A stretch of DNA of 64,000 bases from Triglochin maritima (lineage: Eukaryota > Streptophyta > Magnoliopsida > Alismatales > Juncaginaceae). A program made the position numbers and the translations under genes. The number at the start of each line of letters is the position of its first letter. The stretch's first letter is position 1. Below, piece after piece: positions 44,806 through 56,634 of the stretch. The stretch lies in the NCBI GenBank assembly GCA_963682175.1, contig OY821770.1, positions 15,530,501-15,594,500 of the forward strand, given 5' to 3'. A model generated the notes under the pieces. That model worked only from the letters and a program-made list of their open reading frames with translations, had not been told where the DNA came from and searched no databases.

Positions 44806-47380
44806 ATGTCGAACATACAACCTATTGTGCGATCTATGATTGAAAACATCCATTGGCAAATGATGACTCCAACTGCAATAGTTGGCAGCTCAAGCCTTCG
44901 ATTAGCAAGAATATTAAATCTATATCATGTTTAGATATGGACGACTTTATAATAAATATTTCAAACTCCTTCTTGTCTTTATCGAAGAATGAAATTTTCT
45001 ATGCAAATACTTTCATAAGAAATGACTCTATTTGCTTGAATTAAACAACAGACAAATCTGAAACATCAATAACAAAAGACTTAAGAAAACTCACATGAAT
45101 GATACAATCTTATAGCACTATCTCCTTGGTCACATCACTGAAAAACGCATCAAAAAATTACAGGAAGATATCCTTCTTGGTAACAGTGATTTTAAATCAT
45201 TGGAGACATGCGAATCTTGCCTTATGGGCAAAATGACCAAGAGACCTTTCATGAAGAAAGGTCCAAGAGCGAGTGACTTGCTGGATTTGATACATTTCGA
45301 TGTATGTGGTCCAAGGAGTACAAGTACAAGAGATGGTTATAGGTACTTCATTACATTCACAGATGATTATAGCAGTTACGATTACATTTATCTAATGAGA
45401 AACAAAACGGAATCCTTTGACAAGTTCAAAGAATTCAGGAATGAAGTAGAGAACCAACTCAATAAGAAAATCAAATCTCTACGAACCGTTCATGGATGTG
45501 AGTACTTGACTACCGAATTCGACTTGTTCCTAAAGGAGTGTGGTATTATACCACAACTCACTCTGTCTGGTACACCTCAATTGAATCATGTATCTGAACG
45601 GAGGAATAGGACGTTGCTCAACATGATTTGATCAATGATGAGTCAAGCTGAATTGCCACTTTACTTTTGGAGCTATGCACTACAAGTTGCGGCTTACACA
45701 CTGAATAATGTTCCATCCAAATCCATAGAGAAAACACCATATGAGTTGTGGAGTGGTAAAATACTCAAGCTCAGGTTTCTCAAGAGTTGGGTTTGTGAGG
45801 CCTACGTCAAAATATTAATGTCGGCCAAACTTCAATTAAAAGCAAATATACACTTCTTTATAGGTTATCCTCGTGAGACAAGAGGATACTACTTTTAGCA
45901 TAAGACCTCCAGTCGAGGGATTGTCAAGACGAATATCGTATTCTTAGAGAATGAATTTCTCTAAAGAATAAGCAGTAGTGGGAGTAGAATTGTGCTGGAG
46001 GAAATTCAAGATATGCTACAAGATCATGATGTGAATGGTAACATTAAAGATCATGAACGTCCAACCGAGGTTCCTTTGGTTAGTGGGAGTATGCGAGAGC
46101 AATCCTTGCAAGAAATTGTGAGTGAAACTCAATCAACCCCTTTCTGTGTACGTTCAAGAATTGAACATGAACCAATCCGTAAGAAATTGTGGAAGAAGTT
46201 CAAGAAGTACACAGAAAACCAGTAGAACTTAGAAGGTCAACAAGGGAGAGAAAGAAGCCTGATATATATATTTGGGATTTCACGAAATCATGGTGCTCAA
46301 TACCGATGATCCCTCGACCTTTCAAGAAGCAATGGAAAGGAAAGACTCCAAACTATGGCTTAGTGTCATGGAATCCAAAATACAATCCATGTATGACAAT
46401 CTTGTATGAGACTTGGTTGACCTTCCTCAAGGAAAGAAAGTCGTTCAAAACAAATGGGATTTTAAGAGGAAGATGAACATGGATAGGAACATAACAACCT
46501 ACAAACCGAGGTTTGTAGCGAAGGGTTTCACTAAAATTCAAGGAATTAACTATGATGACACTTTTTCACTGGGTGTCATGTTCAAATCTATTCGGATTAT
46601 GCCCATTATTGCCGCATTTCATGATTATGAAATATGGCAAATGGATGTCAAAACAGTGTTCCTTAACGGGAACTTGGAAGAGGACATGTATATGGTATAA
46701 CCTCAAGATTTTGACGATCCAAAGAATAGTGAGAAAGTATGTAAGCTTCAACAATCCATTTATGGATTGAAGCAAGCATCAAGGACTTGGAACAACCGCT
46801 TTGATGAAGAAGTCAAAAGGTTTAATTTCGTCCAAAGGAAGAACCTTGTATATACAAGAAGGTCAGTGGGAGTCACATAATATTTCTGATCTTGTATGTC
46901 GATGACATACTCCTCATTGGAAATTATATCTTTTTGCTAGAGCAAACGAGAAGGTCATGGAAGAGGCTCAATACATCTTGGGAATCAAGATATATAGAGA
47001 TAGATCACGTATACTTATTGACCTAAGTCAACGTACATACATTGACAAGGTCATGGAAATGTTAAATATGAACAACACCAAAAACCACATTGTGCCAATG
47101 AGTATGGATATGCAACTCATGTAGTATCAACGTGCTATATCACGTAGGGACTTAGAGTACATGAAAGATATTCCTTATGCTTCAACATAAGATGAAGTAC
47201 ATGGATCGCAAGAACTTTGTCACCTGTGACTTCATCGACGAAGGGAAAATAAATTTATTATGGGTGGACACAAACAACAACACAACTGATCCATTCACCA
47301 AATCATTATCCTAAGCCAAAGGCGAAATGCATTTCGAGTCCATGGGTTTGAAGAACCGTGTAGAGTGGCTTGATGAGTGA
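44806..47380 (+). pseudogene. Older copia gag-pol relic
   Basis: It starts with the same MSNIQPIVRSMIE as the young copy. After about 30 codons it jumps to PSISKNIKS near the end of the protease region, so gag, zinc knuckle and the protease active site are gone. Integrase motifs remain (DVCGPRSTSTRDGYRYF, FTDDYSSYDY), with the TDRGGEY motif changed to TVHGCEY. RT fragments run from 46413 (VVQNKWDFKRKMNMDRN, KTVFLNGNLEEDMYMV) to YVDDILLIG. Two further deletions lie near 46957 and 47188. Stops are frequent. Confidence 0.88.
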
Positions 47381-47460
47381 ATGAGAGGGTTACCCTAGTT
47401 ATTATAGTTTGATACATTGTGAATGTATGTGAAAGAAGACTTCGAAAATAAGTTGGAGTT

Positions 47461-49477
47461 TCAAAGGAATGTGTGTTCTAAAAGTATTCTTTTATTTGTC
47501 ATTTATTATGAATTGAATGTGTGAACATTTTGTTCCTTGATTAATGTATTCGTCTTTTAGAACTGTTAAGGAAGAGAATCTTGGTCCTTACCATAGTACT
47601 CTAAGAGATAATGGTTTACATAAATCAAAAGTAATTCACAATCATGGTGATTAAAATGGAACATTAATTACCGAGATAAGATTGTCATGTTGGGTAAAGG
47701 ATATTGTAGCTCTACAAGTATTTAACAATATGAGTATATGAAATAGAAAATGTTTTTTCATATATTTAATAGACCAAATAAATGAAAATATTATGGAATT
47801 GTATTTGTGTCATTAATGTTTTCATTGTGTCTTTCAATCCTAAGATATGAGACCTATATCTTTTCACATGAGAAGTATATAATTTGATTATTATCAGAAG
47901 TTATCATTGCGTATAGTGATAAAGATATTAGTTGGTTATATATGACTTGTGCTGAAAAGATGATATGTCAAAAGATTATCATTGTCCCTCTTAACATAAG
48001 TGATGATATTAATGGGCCCTTGATAAAACGATATTATAATGTGCACAATGTAACTTATGTATAATTATATATTTATAATTTGCTTAAGAGATCAAGAAAG
48101 GAATATATAATAACAATAAATAACATGTTTCTACTTTGTATAATATTCGTAATATCATGAGGCAAATGATAGACACAAGTGATATTATCTGATATCACTA
48201 ACTGAATCATGTTTTGTGCTAGTGAACAAAACATCTTTGTTATTTGGACAACTATAATGTGTAGCTAGATACCCTTTATAGTTTATGATATAAATATTTT
48301 ATATCATTGCCAACATAACTTGGATCCTCCTGTAGGTCACACCACAAAACTAGGAGACAATAAATATATTTTTGTATTTTATATGATGTATTGAAATGAA
48401 ATCCATGTGGTAGAGTAACAAAATTAATATGTCGTGATTACAACATGGTAAGAATAAAATAAATTGGTATGAAATGAATATATTATGAGGTATAATGTTT
48501 TGACATTAGATATAATAATGTATTACATAATATAATATGATCCGCAACATTATATGAATTTGCTAAAACCTCAAAGCTCAAATTTTGTTGGATCGATATT
48601 AATCCAAATTCTGAAGGCAAAAACACGTCAAAATGGTAGACCGTTTCGTGACCTGTCGACCGAAATCTTCGGAATGCTCGACTGGATGGAGATTGGATGG
48701 ACGCGCGGTTCGACCAAAATTATCAGGAACTTTCTTTGTAAGACAACGGTCGCCCGGTGTGAAACATGGTTCGACCGAAATTATCAGGGACTTTTCCTGA
48801 TAGAGAATCGGTCGATCGTTTGGTGTTCGGTCCGACCGAAATTTTCATTGATGTAACTAATCGGTCGACCAACTAGGCTTTTGGTTGACCATTTTGCCCA
48901 CATTGTGGTCAAAGGAAGTTATGGGATGATGATGTGTCAAATTATGATTTGTTAAGAGGAGAGATTACCAATGGATCATGAGTAAGTTCTTTACACATGT
49001 TGTGGGTTTGAGGATGCCCCATAAATAGGTTCCTCCTCCCTTCTCTTCGTGAATAGAATGCAAAAAATTCGCTCCTCCATATTTTCTCCATCTCTTCCAT
49101 CCAAATATTCTCTAGATTAATTAAACTATTGGAGATTACGTTCTTTGAAACATTGAATGGGTTATTAGCTAGATTCTAACATAGCATTAGAGATTGATTG
49201 GCTAGTTTTGATCTCTCTAATCTTGTTTAGAGTTTCATGAACATTTGGAGGAAATTCCGATGTGATTTGAGACGCAACCTGACTTCCGATTGGATAAAAG
49301 GATTTGACAATCCTGTAGGTATGATCATATATATATTGTGTTATATAGAATACAATATGTATATTGAAATCAATTAGGAAGTCTTGTACATAAAATTGTT
49401 GAAAAATATGAAAATGATCTTGCTTGCATGTATAAAAAAATTAAAAATATAACATAAGAATTAGATGAAATCCAACA
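47461..49477 (+). repeat. 3' LTR of the older copia, 2,017 bp
   Basis: It matches the young LTRs throughout but is clearly diverged, beginning TCAAAGGAATG instead of TGAAGGG. The GGTCGACCG array region (48640-48895) is present only as degenerate copies, with no perfect CGGTCGACCG. The TATA region reads ATAAATAGG. It ends TCCAACA. Confidence 0.85.
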
Positions 49478-51307
49478 AAACTACCCCCACACATTACTTG
49501 GAGTTAGTAGCGGTTGTTCATGCGTTGTAGACCTGGAGGCACTATCTGTAAGGAGAGCGATTTGAGGCCTTCACCGATCACCTGAGTCTGAAGTATTTGT
49601 TTTCACAAAAGAAGTTGAATATGAGATAGCGTAGATGGCTCGAGTTCATCAAGGACTATAACTTCACCATTTCCTATCACCAGAAGAAGGCGAATTCGGT
49701 GGCAGATGCCCTAAGCAGGAAGGTGGAGGTTTCAGTGGCTAGTTTGTACATTCAGGAGTGGAAGCTGATTGAGACCTTGGCAAAGTGGAAGTCGTTCGCT
49801 GGGGAATCAGAGAGGTTTGTGATTGCGGGACTGAGAGTGGAGCCTGAGATAGTGTTGAGGATCATGCAATCCCAGAGTGGAGATGCAGAGTTGACCAGCC
49901 TAATGCAGTTAGTTGCGAAGGAAGGATCAGACTTCAGTATAGAGGTAGATGGTGGTTTGAGGTTCAAGAATCGTATCTGGGTGCCACAGATGGAAGATCT
50001 GAGGAAGGAAATCATGGAGGAGGCACACAGATCCTGATACTCTATCCATCTGGGAAGCACGGATATGTACAAGGAGGCACACAAATCATGGTGGAAGGGT
50101 ATGAAGCGGGACATAACATAATTTGTATCCAGAAGCTTGGTATATCAACAGGTGAAGATTGAGCACCAGAGACTAGCAGGACCGATGCAGAGGATCGAGC
50201 TGCCAGAATGGATGTAGGACCATGTGATGATGGACATTGTAACAGGTTTGTCGAAGTCAAAGAGATTTCATGAGTCGATTTGGGTCATCGTAGATCAACT
50301 AACCAAGTCGGCACACTTTTGGGCGATCAGGACCACATTGCCTCTGGAGGGTTTAGCTAAGTTGTACATCGAGGAGATAGTCAGACTGCACGGAGTACCA
50401 GTGAGCATCAATTCTAATCGAGACCTCAGGTTTACATCCAGGATTTTGGGGGAGTTTACAGAAAGTTTTGAGGAAACGGTTGAAGTTCAGCACAATTTTC
50501 CACCCACAGACACACGATCAGTCAGAGATGACTATCCAGACGTTAAAGGGTACGCTGAGAGCTTGCACTCTGGATTGGGCAGGACATTGGGATGATCACT
50601 TGCCATTGATAGAGTTCGCCTACAACAATAGCTTCCATGCGAGTATTGGGAGGGTACCGTATTAAGCATTGTACGAGAGGCCATGCAGATTATTGGTTTG
50701 CTGGAGTGATGTACGCGAGAGGTAGTTAGTTGGGCCTAAATTAGTGTAGGTGTATGCAGAGAAGGTAGACGTCATCAGAAAGAGGTTAGCATCCGCGCAG
50801 AGCAGGCAGAAGAGCTACGCAGATAAGCGTTGACGGGAGCTAAGCTTCGAGGTCGGCGACCATGTGTTTCTGAAGATCTCCCAAGCCAGAGGAGTAATGA
50901 GGTTTGGGAAGAAGGGGAAGCTCATTCCAAGGTATGTCAGACCCTTTGAGATTCTGGACCGCGTTGGAAAGGTCGCCTACAGGATTGCATTGCCGCCGTA
51001 GTTTTTGGATCTTCACAATGTCTTCCACATTTCGATGCTAAGGAAGTATGTGACGGACCCATCCCACATCAACAAGATCGAGGTTCCAGAGTTTCAGCAA
51101 GATTTATCACTCAAGGAGAGGCCCATAGAGATGGTGGATCTCATGGAGCATCAACTCAGGAGAATAACCATTCCTATGGTGAAGGTGCGATGGAAGCACC
51201 ACGGCGTTCGCGATGCCACTTGGGAGATCGAGGAGGAGGTTCGGAAGCAGTACCCAGAGCTTTTCGATGAGTTGCTAGTTTCGAATTCACGGACGAAATT
51301 TCTTTAA
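49478..51307 (+). pseudogene. Tekay RNase H 3' half, integrase and chromodomain
   Basis: RNase H resumes with FTDHLSLKYLFSQKKLNMR and ends SVADALSRK. Integrase follows. Its zinc-binding segment reads FVSRSLVYQQVK, where cysteines are expected at the S and Y. MMDIVTGLSKSKRFHESIWV keeps the first catalytic Asp. SINSNRDLRFTSR has Asn where the second catalytic Asp is expected. A frameshift near 50470 leads to FHPQTHDQSEMTIQTL and FAYNNSFHASIG. The C-terminus (51005-51307) has HNVFHISMLRKYVTDPSH, then a chromodomain ending KVRWKHHGVRDATWEIEEEV. Chromodomains direct integration to heterochromatin. The protein is inactive because of stops and the lost metal ligand. Confidence 0.92.
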
Positions 51308-51318
51308 AGAGGGTCGAT
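51306..51318 (+). promoter_or_regulatory. Tekay polypurine tract
   Basis: AAAGAGGGTCGAT lies immediately before the 3' LTR start. Confidence 0.7.
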
Positions 51319-52339
51319 TGTTAGATCATAATCTTCTTTAAGGATTTAAGTATGGTTAGTGGGTAGGATTGGAGTTAATTGGGGGTGGACTTTTGGTTTT
51401 TTCTTGTGAAGCACATATGTGCTTTGACTTGGAGTGGGAGTGGGTTGAGGTATGGGAAATATGGGAGGTATGATGGTGAAACATGGGTGGGCATGCTTGG
51501 TTGGTGGGTGGCTTGGGTTTTGTTGAGGTGAAAACAAACACCGACACTCGTCTCACTCTCCTCCTCTCCCAACTCCATCATCTCCCCTCCCATTCGTCTC
51601 CATTCCTCTCCTCTTCAAGAACGGCCAGAGGTGACTCCAGAGATGCTGGCAGTTATGGTGGACGGTGGAGAAAGAAAGAGACACGGCTTGGAGCAAGGTC
51701 ATTTGCGGCAAAGGCACGCCCGGGGTAGAGCAAGGCGTAAGGAGGCAACCAGTGTGCTTTGCTATCGGGGGTGCGTGGCAGCTAGGAAGGAGGTAGTCGG
51801 CGACGATCGGAGCTCCGGCGAACTCCAGCGAGCGTATTAAGGTATGCCAAGTTCTTTAGGTTGCTCACACAACGTGTGTAACGTTTTTTGGGCTCGTCGC
51901 CGGAGGCCTTGCCGGCGACGAAGGGCGGCCGGAGATCAGGCTCTGGTGGGCCCGATCAGGTGCTGGTGTACGATGTTCGGGCACGGCAGACACCGATCGA
52001 GTGCCAACGGGCGCTGGTCGGCACAGCGAGGCAACACTTAGGTAGGTGTTGCCTAGCGTAGCCCAGGCACCGGTCGATCGATGCCATGGTGGCGGTCGAC
52101 CGGATGTGGTTAGTTTGGGAGCCCGAGTAGTTCTTGATATTTTTGGATCCTCCAATCTTATCTCCTAGGTTGTTGTTGTTATCTTCATATGTACTCCATT
52201 TCCTTCGATGTAATCATGCTTTGAAACGCCATGTAATGGTTCACCTTGTTTGAGTATTTATGAGTAATGTCCCGTTATTTCTGGTTTTATGTCGTCTTGA
52301 TCTTTCATTTAAAATTTCCACGTTTTCGGGGATGTTATA
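51319..52339 (+). repeat. 3' LTR of the Tekay element, 1,021 bp
   Basis: It aligns with 29289-29874 and then with 40757-40969. About 1.1 kb of the 5' LTR (from 29875 past the copia to 40756) is missing between GATATTTTT and GGATCCTCC near 52144. It has two extra segments of roughly 120 and 110 bp (about 51625-51760 and 51930-52040) absent from the 5' LTR. GTATC follows. Confidence 0.88.
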
Positions 52340-52357
52340 GTATCAAAGTGTACAAGC

Positions 52358-52621
52358 GCGTTGATGTTGGCGTAAGGGAAGGAGGAGACGGGGGCACAAT
52401 GTAGCTTCCAGCGTGGTGGCAATGCTCAGGAGGGGGCCTAGGTACTCCTTCGTGCACCTTCTCTTTCGTGTTTTTTGTTAGACTGGGTTTCCTATCTTTA
52501 TCGGTCTGTAATATTTCACTAACGATCTGACAAACCGGACTACTCTGTTTTATTTTGATTTGTGGGTTGTGGCCTCATGACCTAACGATTTTTATTAATG
52601 CTAAGCACTACCTTTACTCAA
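52358..52621 (+). mobile_element. 5'-truncated LINE tail with 13 bp target duplication
   Basis: AAAGTGTACAAGC at 52345-52357 is repeated at 52622-52634, a typical LINE target duplication. The 264 bp between ends in TTTACTCA followed by A's. The segment TCATGACCTAACGATTTTTA with a short A tail looks like a plant LINE 3' untranslated region. Only the 3' end was copied. Confidence 0.75.
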
Positions 52622-52634
52622 AAAGTGTACAAGC

Positions 52635-53500
52635 ATTCCTACAAACATGCATATGATGTCTATTGCTGTGATTTGAGAAATTGAAAGATTAAGTACAAGT
52701 ACTTCCATTGTCCTAACGTCTTTTTATTGCCGGGATTCCTACAAGTACTCAAGCCAGTTGGAATACACACTGGGTATCACTTCCATTGACTTCAAGTCTT
52801 CTTATGCCAGAGGATTCCACTGTCTTTAACCTCTTTCTGTTGCTAAGGTTAATAAAAAACATTTAGTAGAAAAGGTGGACACTTGATATATCCTGCATGA
52901 TTTTTGTCACCGAGGGTCTTTAATTGGAGGGCATACACATTTCTAATTCAGTGGATAAAAAGAATAGAAGAAGCCCAAGAAAAAAAAGGTAAACGAAGAA
53001 GAAGGATGGTGTATTACATGAAAAGATGGCAACGACGGTTTGGGAACAAAATTGATGGAAAGGAGTCATTTGTTACACGTACAAAATTAAAGGTTATAAT
53101 TTGATAAGGTTGGGCAAGAAAATGGTAATCAACATAAAATTCAGAAAAATGGAATTGAATTTGCCTAATTAAGGGTGCGTTTGAATTCACCAAGTTTTGA
53201 GGTTTCAATGTGTTTTGAGTTTACTCAACTTTTGTCAACCAAATATTAATTTAATAAGGTTGAGTTTCAAGTTTTGAGTTATATTTTAAAGTAGAGTTTT
53301 GCAGTACACTAACCTAGACTAGTGTTTTTCAAAACCTAAATATTTATTCGGAAATTGTCCCAATTAACTTCCTTATTTTCACTTCATGTGTTCAATTTTT
53401 CATCCCAATATGCCAGAAAAGTGTTTTGCTCTTTTTTAGTTTCATAATTAATTTTCTATATATATTTCTTACAAATTCATGTTAGTTGTTAACGATAAAA
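52635..53500. other. Unassigned spacer before the LINE
   Basis: No gene. Repeated GATTCCTACAAGTACT-like and TTCCATTG(A/T)C phrases near 52690-52840 suggest a degraded internal duplication. GGGTGCGTTTGAATTC near 53173 resembles the start of a MITE, but no partner end was found. Confidence 0.35.
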
Positions 53501-53514
53501 GTAATATATGGTGT

Positions 53515-56500
53515 TCGGAAGAGGAAGATGTTCCGGTTTGTGAATGCTTGGGCTGGGCACGACCAGTTTTTAGGGTGGTAAAGGAGGCTTGGTCGACCTA
53601 CATTGTAGGTACTCCAATGTATCCAGTGGTGGGGAAGTTGGAGGCTGTAAAGAGGGCACTTAAGACGTGGAGTGATGAGGTGTTTGGCAATATAACTGAG
53701 CATCTAAATGAGGCAAGGCAGGAGCTACAGCAGATTCGAGTGGAGATGGAACGATATCCGGATGAGGAGGGACTGAGAAGGAAGGAGAGTGAGACAGTGG
53801 ATAAGCTGTCCCACCAATTGGTGATTGAGGAGTCGATCATTCGACCGAAATCTAGGGTGAGATGGTTGAGGGAAAGCGACTCTAACTCGAGGTTCTACCA
53901 TGCTTCTCTTAGGGTGAGGAGAGCCACCAATAGAGTGCATAGGATAGTTGAGGGCGAAGAGACGATTGAGGACGAGGACCAAATCCGTGAGGCGATACGT
54001 CGCCGGTTTGCTAACTTATTTTCTTCTAGTGTGCAGGGGGTAACATTGTTGTGGATATTGATCTTCCTATGCTAGATACTATGGAGGTTGGGCTGCTCAC
54101 ACGCCCGGTGACTATGGTTGAGCTGGAGTTAGTGGTTTTGCACTCAAACGTTGACAAGGCACCGGGACCGGATGTCTTTAACACTAAGTTTTTCAAGGTG
54201 GCTTGGGAGATTATAAAGAAGGATCTTTTTAAGGTCGTTGCTTCTTCTTTTTTGCGAGGGTAAACTCCTCAAGCAAGTCAATTATACGGCGATTACATTG
54301 ATTCCAAAGAAGAGAGGTCCAACTTCGATTGATGACTACCGACCGATTTCCCTATGAAACATGGTGTATCGCTACATCTCAAAGATTCTTGCGAATAGGT
54401 TGAAGGAGGTGCTGCCCAAGCTTGTAAGTGAGAACCAAAGTGCTTTCATTCGAGGGCATCAGATTGGGGACAATGTTTTGCTGGCCTACGAATTATGCCA
54501 CAACTTGCATTCTGAACGAGGGTTGGGACGCATGGCCGTCAAGATTGATCTGAGGAAGGCGTATGACACGGTGTCATGGAGATTTTTGGATGAGGTGCTA
54601 TGTAGGCTCGGCTTCAATGACAAATGGAGGAAGCTGGTGGGGGCGTGTGTGAAGGCCTCCTTCGTAGTGAACGTTAATGGTGCCTATTCGAGGCCGTTTG
54701 TGGCTTCAAATGGCCTCCGACAAGGCGATCCTTTAGCCCCATACCTCTTTGTGCTTTGTATGGAAGTGTTGGAGGCTTTGCTGCATTGTGAGGAGAGAAG
54801 AGGTGGTCTTCGACCGGTTAAGTGTGGTACGATCTCGGTCTCGCACTTGATGTTTGCTGATGACGTAATGGTGTTTACGAGTGCCACCAAGGCTGATGCC
54901 CGCACACTGAAAAGGGTGCTGGATGAGTTCTCACGGTACTCGGGGCTGCAACTAAACAACTCAAAGAGCCAAGTATTCGTGGGAGGAAGCACACCAGACG
55001 GGGAGTGGATTTGTAGCCATCTACGAATGCAGCGGAGCGCTTTCCCGGTGACATATCTTGGGTTGCCACTTTTTTCCTTGAGGTTTGCGAAGAGCCATTG
55101 TGAAGAACTTCTTGAAAAGATGCGTGGGAGGCTGAGCTCGTGGAAGGGCAAACTCCTCTCCATGGTCGGGCGAGTGGAGCTCGTGCGAAGTGTGCTCACG
55201 TCCTTTAGCATTTACTGGATTTCGGCCTTTCTAGTACCAAGGAGTGTGCTTCACGAAATAGAAAGATTGATGATACACTTTGTTTGGGGGGACCAAAGTG
55301 GTTGGCTGCTGTCTCATGGCAGGACATATGCACTCTGAGGCGGGAAGGAGGCCTCGGGTTGCGTCGATTGATGGAACGGAACGACGCTGGCCTTCTTCGC
55401 TTATTTTGGATCATTGCGTCACATGATACATCTCTTTGGGCCTCTTGCTTACGGAGTAAGTACCTCAGGAGGAAGACAATATGGATAACGCGGCCTCCAG
55501 CGATCTCCTGTTGGGCGTGGCGAGGTATTATGCGAGTCCAGAATACGGCGAGGGAGAAAATGTTCTTCCGAATAGGTGATGGGCGGAAGGTGAACTTCTT
55601 TGAGGATCCTTAGTGTGGTCCGCCACTTCTCACCCTGTCGAAGGGGGAGAGAATGAGGTATGATCTAGGGGTTCCACATGATATCACCGTATCCCATTTT
55701 CTCGAAGATGGTCGGTGGAGAGTGCCTCGACTACGCTCCCGAGCTCTTATGCAATTTTGGGCGAGGATGCATGCTATCCCGGTGGGCCTTGGGGAGGATG
55801 AGCTCTCATAGATAGGTGCCTCTCGTAGCACACTTACCTTGAGCGATACATGGCAGTGGGTCAAGCTGGAAAAACCCTTTGTTAGGTGGGGGACGATGGT
55901 GTGGCACAAATGGGTTGTCCCAAAGCATGTGCTAACATTATAGAGGACAGTGCATGGGAAGCTACCTACTCATGATATGATGAGACATAGGGGGCTGAAG
56001 CTATGCATGGTGTCAAGGTATGCACTATATAAGAATGCCTACGAGGATTTAACACACTTGTTTTGGGAGTGCCCCTTCGTATAGGTTGTATGGGACGCGA
56101 TTCGGAGGGTGGGAGGAGATATGAGCCGCATGATTGCAACTACATTAGAGGAGATCTATAGGGTTCAAACATGGAATGCACCTTCAGAGCATGGTGCGCT
56201 AATGGTGAAGCTAGCTTTGGGGGTTGTGGTGTTCGAATGCTAGGCTGAACGGAATAGGCGATGTATGGAGGGCGAGGAACGACGAGTGGAGTCCATTATT
56301 CAGCAAGTGAAGGACGTGATTCGGGTAAAGGGGCTTGGTATGCTGGAAGGCAAGGGAGACAAGCATGAGAGGGTGACCTTTGAGGAAACATGGAGATAGA
56401 TAAATAGTCTTTAGCTTTAGCTTAGCACTAGCTAAGCAATGCGAAGCGTGCTGTAATACATTGTAGTGAACGGTGGAACTTGTGATAGTGTATGTGCTAG

Positions 56501-56634
56501 GTGAGAATCTGAGCTTGTACCCAGCAAGCTTTGAGGGCCTTTTGAGTGTTTGTTGGGTTGGTTTGTATGTAAGTCCATTTACACAAATCAATAAAATTCG
56601 AGGCTACGTCTCCCTTTTGCTTTGCAAAAAAAAA
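53515..56634 (+). pseudogene. LINE (L1-type) ORF2 pseudogene with poly-A
   Basis: It starts where the endonuclease domain would be ending (FRFVNAWAGHDQFL, then VVKEAWSTYIVGTPMY after a frameshift near 53577), so the 5' part is lost. RT blocks follow: RVRWLRESDSNSRFYHASLR, then a frame at 54361-55338 with RYISKILANRLKEVLPKLV, IDLRKAYDTVSWRF, NGLRQGDPLAPYLF and the catalytic MFADDVMVF, then SSWKGKLLSMVGR. A zf-RVT-like region (HLFWECPFV near 56065) and a short basic tail complete it. At least four frame changes and several stops are present. The 3' end has AATAAA at about 56591 and nine A's at 56626-56634. The target duplication is unresolved. Confidence 0.9.

Larger units (their letters stand above)
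43977..49477 (+). mobile_element. Older, deleted copia element of the same family
   Basis: It begins TGAAAGGAATGTG and ends TCCAACA. The flanks GAACT (43972-43976) and AAACT (49478-49482) form a 5 bp duplication with one mismatch. The Tekay RNase H frame breaks at LKTHEKN on the left and resumes with a tyrosine codon on the right. Compared with 29886-39674 it has lost most of the 5' LTR, PBS and early leader, nearly all of gag and protease, part of RT, and most of RNase H. Confidence 0.9.
29289..52339 (+). mobile_element. Tekay-type chromodomain Ty3/gypsy element, heavily nested
   Basis: The LTRs begin TGTTAGATC (29289 and 51319). The 5' LTR ends GATGCTACA at 40969 and the 3' LTR ends GATGTTATA at 52339. 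GTATC flanks both outer ends (29284-29288, 52340-52344). Internal order is PBS, gag, protease, RT, RNase H, integrase, chromodomain, the Ty3/gypsy order. A C-terminal chromodomain places it in the chromoviruses, and the sequence is most like the Tekay/Del clade. Without its three nested insertions it would be about 7.5 kb. Every domain carries stops or frameshifts. Confidence 0.93.

Noticed and set aside
54684..55211. 175-codon minus-strand frame
   Set aside because: Antisense shadow of the LINE reverse transcriptase.
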